Shown here: positions 7,301 to 10,613 of the stretch, piece by piece
How positions within the stretch are numbered: the first letter of the stretch is position 1
Layout of the letters: each line of letters starts with the position of its first letter
NCBI GenBank assembly: GCA_902475025.1
Contig: CABRXX010000082.1
Span: 1-10,613 of the forward strand
Direction: 5' to 3'
Source: Merdiplasma sp905207905
GTDB lineage: Bacteria > Bacillota > Clostridia > Lachnospirales > Lachnospiraceae
Length of the DNA: 10,613 bases
The notes under the pieces: generated by a model
Database searches by the model: none
What the model was told of the DNA's origin: nothing
Seen by the model: only the letters and a program-made list of their open reading frames with translations
Translations under genes and position numbers: made by a program

Positions 7301-7402
7301 GGCGCCGCTTTTTTTATGCCGCAGCAGATATCCCTCTGACTGGATATCCGGAATCGTTTCCTTTAAGACCAGCTCATAGGCTGGAAGATTTTTTAGATCC
7401 AT
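4394..7402 (-). CDS. M16C family zinc metallopeptidase (Cym1/PreP-like, insulinase family)
   Basis: At 1002 residues this matches the one-chain M16C peptidases related to mitochondrial and chloroplast presequence protease, which degrade short unfolded peptides in a closed chamber. The inverted zinc motif HxxEH is H64-I-L-E-H68, inside GVAHILEHSVLCGSRKFPSKDPF in family style, and the third zinc ligand is probably E164 in YNEMKGAFSSPEDV. The C-terminal half carries the conserved substrate-binding segment IRVKGGAYG (859-867). No signal peptide or membrane segment is visible, so it should be cytoplasmic. A charged linker rich in E, A and K lies before KYLTGLKPEKKNEGF. A 12-base perfect tandem duplication (5201-5224) encodes the KKVLKKVL run. 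The ATG at 7402 follows AAGGAAGGA at 7411-7419. It is preceded by the TIGR01906-type gene (148 bases apart) and followed by hairpin-rich DNA. The natural substrate is unknown. Confidence 0.93.
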   Translation of the reverse strand: MDLKNLPAYELVLKETIPDIQSEGYLLRHKKSGARVMVLENQDENKVFNIAFRTVPGDSTGVAHILEHSVLCGSRKFPSKDPFVELVKGSVNTFLNAMTYPDKTMYPVASCNDRDFANLMHVYLDAVFFPNIYQKEEIFRQEGWSYQIEKPEDALVYNGVVYNEMKGAFSSPEDVLEREILSSLFPDNTYYYESGGDPEVIPELSYEAFLDFHRKYYHPSNSYIYLYGDMDFEERLNWMDQEYLSQFAYHPVDSEIKLQKPFANMQEVYRKYSIAQGDTEEDNTFLAFSTVVGTSLDTKLASAFAVLEYALLEAPGAPLKENLLDEGIGKDIMSSYDSGICQPVFSVIAKNGNASDKERFLEVIRGTLEKIVKEGISENALQAAINIMEFKFREADYGSFPKGLMYGIDVFDSWLYSDRHPFDYLKQLDDFEFLKQQVGTGYYEQLIQTWILDNPHASLVVVAPEKGLTARMEEDTRRRLQKIKEGMSEAEVRGLIEKTAKLRGFQETPSTQEELQAIPMLSREDLKKEAAPFKTREENWNGTQVLYHDYPTNGIAYLNLLFDASSLEREELPYFGILKNVLGMVDTEHYGYQDLYNEINRNTGGITPGISVFPNEENKELVRAALGVQVRTLYDKLEYCFQMIREILFTSNLEQEKRLKEIVSKLKSRTSARLNSSGSATAAVRSMSYFSPVYVLNDSISGIEFYQTLEDLEKHFEEKKGFLKQQLKKVLKKVLKPQGIILDVTADEAVLKELRPLTESLAKEMAEFAADGHLEGGFQAAGEAKTEEGKAEIDRKPERSSLKYLTGLKPEKKNEGFLTPAKVQYVARSGNFKEKGFDYTGALRVLKVIMSYEYLWTNIRVKGGAYGCSGSFGRNGDSNFVSFRDPHLRGTNQVYEGIPAYLEQFTVEERDMTKYVIGTIGEMDTPLNPAALGRRSMNAWICGLTEERIQQERDQVLSASQEDIHRLAPFMQAVLDQNCICVLGNEEKLKAESDLFMKLEEF

Positions 7403-7549
7403 GTTTCTGTTCCTTCCTTAATATAAATATAGTAATATGGTAAATAGTGATATACGAACGGTCTGTGTCTCTTGACGATCAACGATCTGCTGTTATTTAC
7501 ACGCTTTTCAAAATTCCAGAAGCGAAAGCTGTCGTGACACTGCCGCTCC

Positions 7550-8227
7550 TTATCTCCTGCCCCGGGATATTACCCGGTCTCTGTGTTTTCTTGCCAAAAA
7601 CAGGCACAGGGATCCTGCCAGCAGAATCACCAGCAGCATAAACACCGCACAGTGGAAAAAATAAGCGTCCGGCAGAATCAGGATCACCGGATCTGTCTTT
7701 GGATCAAACAGCCAGTAATCATTTCTGAAAAATACATGGTGAAAGGTGACAAAAAAACGATCCCAGTTCCAGATCGCCGCTACCCCCAGCGCCAGCGGAA
7801 TTCCCAGTGACAGAAGCCCTGTAATCTTCAGATAGCCATATTGTCCCCGCCTGGCCTTTTTTATGATCCAGATCACAGAGCCCACAAAACTTGTCATGCA
7901 CAGCACCTGTACGGCCACAAAAATCTGCTTCACTTCCTGAAAGTGAATGCGTCCCGACTCTGACATAGACAAAGTAGGGAAAGAAAGCTCCTTCCAGTAC
8001 CAGAACTGATTGTAAAGGATCAGTGTATCATAATTCGCCTTAATATTTTCCACCGTCATTCCGGACTGTTTATCAATATTCAGCATAGTAATGTCTATAT
8101 AGTATAGCCATTTTGCATTTAAAACCAACACCACTGCAAAAGTAAAAATAAACGTAGTCAGTACCAAAGCCAGTCCGACATTGCTCAAAAAACCGGAGGA
8201 CTGCCTCCGCTGCCTTCTTGCTGCCAT
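7550..8227 (-). CDS. TIGR01906 family (DUF1461) integral membrane protein
   Basis: This 225-residue protein has four predicted membrane helices (about 17-43, 101-122, 135-153 and 188-212) and a basic N-terminus (MAARRQRRQ), which suggests the N-terminus is inside. The family signature is the loop before the last helix, residues 162-186, containing FHHVFFRNDYWLFDP then TDPVILILP. The long loop after helix 1 includes NYDTLILYNQFW. Its function is not known in any organism that I can name. The ATG at 8227 follows GGAGG with good spacing. A strong terminator lies upstream (8350-8407), so it starts its own transcript. The M16C peptidase gene is 148 bases downstream and may or may not share it. Confidence 0.88.
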   Translation of the reverse strand: MAARRQRRQSSGFLSNVGLALVLTTFIFTFAVVLVLNAKWLYYIDITMLNIDKQSGMTVENIKANYDTLILYNQFWYWKELSFPTLSMSESGRIHFQEVKQIFVAVQVLCMTSFVGSVIWIIKKARRGQYGYLKITGLLSLGIPLALGVAAIWNWDRFFVTFHHVFFRNDYWLFDPKTDPVILILPDAYFFHCAVFMLLVILLAGSLCLFLARKHRDRVISRGRR

Positions 8228-8264
8228 GTCCTTCCTCCAAATCGTAAATTTTCAGGATCTCTAT

Positions 8265-8293
8265 TTGACATTCTATAACAAATCTATTCTACT
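8265..8293 (+). promoter_or_regulatory. Possible plus-strand promoter between the cofE-like and membrane protein genes
   Basis: A perfect -35 box TTGACA (8265-8270) is followed, after exactly 17 bases, by TCTACT (8288-8293, four of six bases of TATAAT). It points away from the membrane protein gene, into a 110-base gap that ends in a terminator active in the plus direction (T-run 8403-8407). No protein-coding gene follows, so a short RNA of about 110 bases is possible. The weak -10 box keeps confidence low. Confidence 0.25.
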
Positions 8294-8330
8294 TGGTTCT
8301 CTCCTCAGAATCAATACCCATTTCCCAGTC

Positions 8331-8352
8331 CAGGAAGTCATTTCCTACGAAA
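8331..8352. repeat. Possible short copy C of the dispersed hairpin
   Basis: AGGAA and TTCCT flank a five-base loop, and the next bases (ACGAAAA) resemble the right arm of copies A and B. The likeness covers only about 20 bases and lacks the GTGCGATCC part, so this may be chance. Confidence 0.2.
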
Positions 8353-8407
8353 AAAGAAGCGCCTGCCCGACGCGGAATCTGTCTGTGGCAGTGTGGCGCT
8401 TCTTTTT
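8350..8407 (-). terminator. Strong bidirectional intrinsic terminator after the cofE-like gene
   Basis: GAAGCGCC at 8356-8363 pairs perfectly with GGCGCTTC at 8395-8402, extended by A5/T5 outside and by a TGCC/GGCA stem inside. On the minus strand the stem is followed by six T (8350-8355), and on the plus strand by five T (8403-8407). It lies 44 bases after the stop codon of the cofE-like gene and isolates that gene from the membrane protein gene downstream. Confidence 0.85.
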
Positions 8408-8451
8408 CTGTCAGTCATATCAGCTTATTCCCAAAATCTGCTTTACACAGA

Positions 8452-9645
8452 TCAGTTGGTAAAGTTATCAAAATATCCCTGCACCAGGATAATGGGAGTT
8501 CCCTTGTCTCCGGAACCGCTGGTGAGATCGCAGAGAGAACCGATCAAATCGGTCAGTCTCCTTGGGGTGGTCCCCTGAGAAGCCATGTTTCCTACCAGAT
8601 TATCGCTCTTTTCCCGGATTCTCTTGGAGATAGCCTCCTGAAGCTCTCTTCCGGAAAGATCCTTAAAGTCATTGTCTGCCAGGTACTTTAATTTCACCTC
8701 ATTGGGAGTTCCCTCCAAGCCCGGTGTGTACGCCGGAGAAACCACCGGATCTGCCAGCTCCCAGATCTTTCCTACCGGATCTTTGAATGCCCCGTCACCG
8801 TAAACCATTACTTCCACATGTTTTCCGGTTCTGTCCAAAATCTGTCTCTGGATATCCAGAACAAAATCTGTACACTCTCTCGGAAACAGCTTAATGGTAT
8901 CTTCTGTAGACTTGTTGGAGCCAAGAAGTCCGTATTTTTCGTTGCAGCCGCTTCCGTTTATCGGAGCGTTTAAAAGATCATCCAGGCCGCACACCCGTTT
9001 GGCCCCTGCTGCATAAAGCATTCTTTTTGTTCTGGCTCTTGTATGGATATCACAGGTAATAATGTTCTTTGTATATTCTAAGATGGCTTTTGGCTGATTA
9101 GCAAAGATCACGTCCACCTCTGCCCCTGCATCCCGCACTACCTGGCTGTAGTAGTCCACATAGTCCACCCCGGTGAAAGGATGCTTATTTTCTCCAAACA
9201 GCTCCTTGTAGCGTTCCAGCGTCAGCACATCACTGTAAGGATTCACCCCTGCCTCATCCAGACGTTCAATGGAAACCAGCTCATTTCCCACTTCATCACT
9301 GGGATAGCTCAGCATCAGAACCACTTTCTTTGCTCCCATAGCGATTCCTTTCAGGCAGATGGCAAAACGGTTTCTGGAAAGAATGGGGAAGATCACGCCT
9401 ACCGTTTCTCCGCCCAGCTTATTCTTTACATCCTCTGCGATCGCCTCCACACTGGCATAATTCCCCTGAGCTCTGGCAACCACAGACTCTGTCACAGAGA
9501 TCACATCCCGGTCTCTCAGAGCAAAACCTTCGCTCTCTGCTGCTTCCAGAACGCTGTCCACCACGATCTTAGCCAGGTTATCTCCTTCCCGGATAATCGG
9601 ACACCGGATTCCTCTTGATACTGTTCCCACTTTTCTTTCGCTCAT
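8452..9645 (-). CDS. CofE-like protein (coenzyme F420-0:L-glutamate ligase family), extended form
   Basis: True CofE adds glutamate to the F420-0 side chain using GTP. Here the N-terminal part fits that fold: CPIIREGDNLAKIV (15-28) and LRDRDVISVTESVVARAQGN (43-62) correspond to the family's GDDL and DVLVVTSKIVSKAEG segments. The end, GDKGTPIILVQGY (379-391), matches the last strand before the C-terminus. The middle and C-terminal region (about 120-370) is much longer than in archaeal CofE (397 residues against about 250) and contains APINGSGCNEKYGLLGSNKS and VMVYGDGAFKDPVGKIWE. Whether the GTP and metal ligands survive cannot be judged by eye. No other F420 gene is in the window and Lachnospiraceae are not generally F420 makers, so the substrate is probably something else. 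ATG 9645 is chosen over ATG 9708 because it follows GAGGAG and starts the family homology. It appears monocistronic, with its own promoter and terminator. Confidence 0.8.
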   Translation of the reverse strand: MSERKVGTVSRGIRCPIIREGDNLAKIVVDSVLEAAESEGFALRDRDVISVTESVVARAQGNYASVEAIAEDVKNKLGGETVGVIFPILSRNRFAICLKGIAMGAKKVVLMLSYPSDEVGNELVSIERLDEAGVNPYSDVLTLERYKELFGENKHPFTGVDYVDYYSQVVRDAGAEVDVIFANQPKAILEYTKNIITCDIHTRARTKRMLYAAGAKRVCGLDDLLNAPINGSGCNEKYGLLGSNKSTEDTIKLFPRECTDFVLDIQRQILDRTGKHVEVMVYGDGAFKDPVGKIWELADPVVSPAYTPGLEGTPNEVKLKYLADNDFKDLSGRELQEAISKRIREKSDNLVGNMASQGTTPRRLTDLIGSLCDLTSGSGDKGTPIILVQGYFDNFTN

Positions 9646-9680
9646 GTCTATCTCCTCATTTCTGTTTTTCAAATCTCTTG

Positions 9681-9702
9681 GCCGCCCTTTCAGCGGCTTT
9701 TT
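9681..9702 (+). terminator. Hairpin with T5 in the cofE-like leader, plus orientation
   Basis: GCCGC (9681-9685) pairs with GCGGC (9693-9697) over a 7-base loop and is followed on the plus strand by five T. As a terminator it would only act on plus-strand transcription, and no plus-strand gene ends here. On the minus strand it is a hairpin in the untranslated leader about 36 bases before the ATG at 9645. Confidence 0.25.
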
Positions 9703-9712
9703 AGACATTACT

Positions 9713-9765
9713 GTGCGATCCCGCGGAGCGTTTTTGATCTCACTGGAAATAATTTCCTATGAAAT
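9713..9765. repeat. Dispersed palindromic repeat, copy B
   Basis: This matches copy A at 4231-4282, at 22 of the first 24 bases and about three quarters overall. Its hairpin pairs 9737-9749 with 9753-9765 (13 positions, one mismatch, G-T pairs, three-base loop). It lies inside the presumed leader of the cofE-like mRNA. Confidence 0.55.
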
Positions 9766-9773
9766 AAAAATAT

Positions 9774-9798
9774 CCGGGGGGCGCACTGCGCCCACCGG
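9774..9798. repeat. G/C-rich hairpin at the presumed 5' end of the cofE-like mRNA
   Basis: GGGCGC (9779-9784) pairs with GCGCCC (9788-9793) over an ACT loop, and CCGG/CCGG extend the stem across one mismatch to 9774 and 9798. On the minus strand it begins at about the predicted transcription start and is followed by an A/T-rich run with five consecutive T. It could stabilise the 5' end or stop early transcription. Confidence 0.4.
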
Positions 9799-9802
9799 AA
9801 CT

Positions 9803-9831
9803 ATTATAGTGCAAAAACTTAGATTCAGCAA
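9803..9831 (-). promoter_or_regulatory. Promoter of the cofE-like gene
   Basis: On the minus strand there is a perfect TATAAT -10 box (9803-9808) with TTGCTG (9826-9831, three of six consensus bases) exactly 17 bases upstream. Transcription would start near 9796, giving a leader of about 150 bases before the ATG at 9645. That leader contains three hairpins. Confidence 0.5.
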
Positions 9832-9903
9832 GGAAAACCTCAAATTATCGGAAATTTATCTCTTTTGCTACAAATTGCTCCCATTCTCCCGGTTCTCTTT
9901 CAT

Positions 9904-10009
9904 AAAAAAACCACTGCAAAGTGGGAGCAACGGTTCTGAAATCAGCCGTCTCCTTACCAGGAGACGCACTGTCCTATTTCAGAAACCTCTCTACCCCACT
10001 TTGCAGCGG
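9904..10009 (-). terminator. Long compound hairpin terminator of nifJ
   Basis: Read on the minus strand, three nested stems form one long hairpin. The outer arms are 9995-10009 with 9911-9925 (15 base positions, near perfect). The middle arms are 9976-9987 with 9932-9942 (11 matches around one extra base). The inner stem is a perfect 7-base-pair one at 9959-9965 with 9948-9954 and a four-base loop. Seven T (9904-9910) follow the outer stem directly. The T-run after a strong stem supports intrinsic termination about 58 bases beyond the nifJ stop. At 99 bases the stem-loop is far longer than a normal terminator. It could also be an inserted palindromic element that took on this role. Confidence 0.7.
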
Positions 10010-10030
10010 TTCTCTATTTCATACGAATCA

Positions 10031-10049
10031 GATCGCAATAACTGTGATC
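10031..10049. repeat. Small hairpin just after the nifJ stop codon
   Basis: GATCGCA (10031-10037) pairs with TGTGATC (10043-10049) over a five-base loop, with one G-T pair. There is no T-run on either side. It precedes the long terminator hairpin in the same 3' untranslated region. Confidence 0.3.
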
Positions 10050-10066
10050 ACTAATCTGTCTGCCGA

Positions 10067-10613
10067 TTACTCTTCTGTGCCATACAGAGTGATCAGCTTA
10101 TTCAGATACTCATATCTTTCCTTATTGCACTCTGCGTTCTTAGCAAACAGCTTCTCTGCTCTCTCCGGATTAGCGCGCTTCAGAGAGTTGTAACGAACCT
10201 CACCATTCAGGAACTCCATCAGATCTCCGGTAGGAGCCTTAGAGTCCAGAGTGAAGGCTGCCTTGCCCTCTGCCTTTGCAGCCGGGTTGAAGCGGAACAG
10301 ATGCCAGTAACCAGCCTCTACAGCCAGCTGCTCCTCAGTCTGAGCCTTGGACATACCCTTCTTGATACCATGGTTGATACAAGGAGCATATGCAATGATC
10401 AGAGACGGTCCCGGATAAGCCTCAGCCTCTGCCAGAGCCTTTACAGTCTGATTGTAATCAGCACCCATAGCGATCTGAGCAACGTATACATAGCCGTAGC
10501 TCATAGCGATGGAAGCCATATCTTTCTTCTTCACTTCTTTACCGCCAGCTGCGAACTGAGCCACTGCACCAGGCTGAGTAGCCTTGGAAGCCTGTCCGCC
10601 GGTGTTGGAGTAA
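10067..10613 (-). CDS. nifJ: Pyruvate:ferredoxin (flavodoxin) oxidoreductase, C-terminal fragment
   Basis: The enzyme converts pyruvate and CoA to acetyl-CoA and CO2 and reduces ferredoxin, the central step of anaerobic pyruvate metabolism. Only the last 181 residues are in the window; the frame is open at the right edge and starts mid-codon. The fragment begins YSNTGGQASKAT, the thiamine diphosphate/Mg binding loop of the C-terminal domain. It continues with AAGGKEVKKKDMASIAMSYG and then AYAPCINHGIKKGM, whose cysteine (fragment residue 78) corresponds to the ligand of the cluster nearest the active site in the Desulfovibrio africanus enzyme. It then runs through YWHLFRFNP and FTLDSKAP and ends in a helical tail. 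The family is normally about 1170-1200 residues. It is followed by its own long terminator, so the cofE-like gene is probably a separate unit. Confidence 0.96.
   Translation of the reverse strand, partial: YSNTGGQASKATQPGAVAQFAAGGKEVKKKDMASIAMSYGYVYVAQIAMGADYNQTVKALAEAEAYPGPSLIIAYAPCINHGIKKGMSKAQTEEQLAVEAGYWHLFRFNPAAKAEGKAAFTLDSKAPTGDLMEFLNGEVRYNSLKRANPERAEKLFAKNAECNKERYEYLNKLITLYGTEE

Noticed and set aside
7403..7549. Terminator or separate promoter between the membrane protein and M16C genes
   Set aside because: Only a short GATC-AAC-GATC palindrome is seen, without a T-run. The A/T-rich bases at 7420-7450 give no -35/-10 pair good enough to list.
9646..9708. Upstream start of the cofE-like gene at ATG 9708
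   Set aside because: No Shine-Dalgarno precedes it, the extra 21 residues are basic and unlike the family, and ATG 9645 has GAGGAG at good spacing.

Overview
The window looks like chromosomal housekeeping DNA from an anaerobic member of Clostridia, most likely Lachnospiraceae. Supporting signs are a NifJ-type pyruvate:ferredoxin oxidoreductase, what appears to be a pyrophosphate-type phosphofructokinase, a TIGR01906-type membrane protein, a Cym1/PreP-type M16C peptidase, a CofE-like protein, AGGAGG-class ribosome binding sites and the gene order era-recO-lipoprotein-glyS. This placement is by gene content, not by a search. Every gene I can support lies on the minus strand, so transcription runs from high to low coordinates.

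In transcription order, the right edge holds the 3' end of nifJ (10067-10613), followed by a very long compound hairpin ending in a T-run. A promoter then starts a monocistronic CofE-like gene (8452-9645), whose leader is full of hairpins and which ends at a strong bidirectional terminator (8350-8407). Next are a four-helix membrane protein of the TIGR01906 family (7550-8227) and a 1002-residue zinc peptidase of the M16C family (4394-7402). A 414-base stretch without a gene (3980-4393) follows and is packed with inverted repeats. After it come era (3071-3979) and recO (2390-3070) with no gap between them, a lipoprotein of unknown function (1587-2309) with its own good promoter, and glycyl-tRNA synthetase (195-1570). 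The left edge holds the first 28 codons of a phosphofructokinase (1-84).

The main oddity is the glycyl-tRNA synthetase. It is of the dimeric type and is broken by a frameshift near 964-968. The protein family predicts that 13 bases are missing there, including the codon for the motif 2 arginine. Everything else about the gene is intact, so this is either a very recent lesion or a sequence error.

The second theme is the intergenic DNA. It carries long nested hairpins after nifJ and after the peptidase, a dispersed palindromic repeat present in two clear copies (4231-4282 and 9713-9765) and perhaps a third short one (8331-8352), and a possible plus-strand promoter-terminator pair that could make a small RNA of about 110 bases. 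I found no CRISPR array, transposase, tRNA, rRNA or T-box. I see no new multi-gene system here; the unexplained material is in the repeats, the leader regions and the CofE-like protein.
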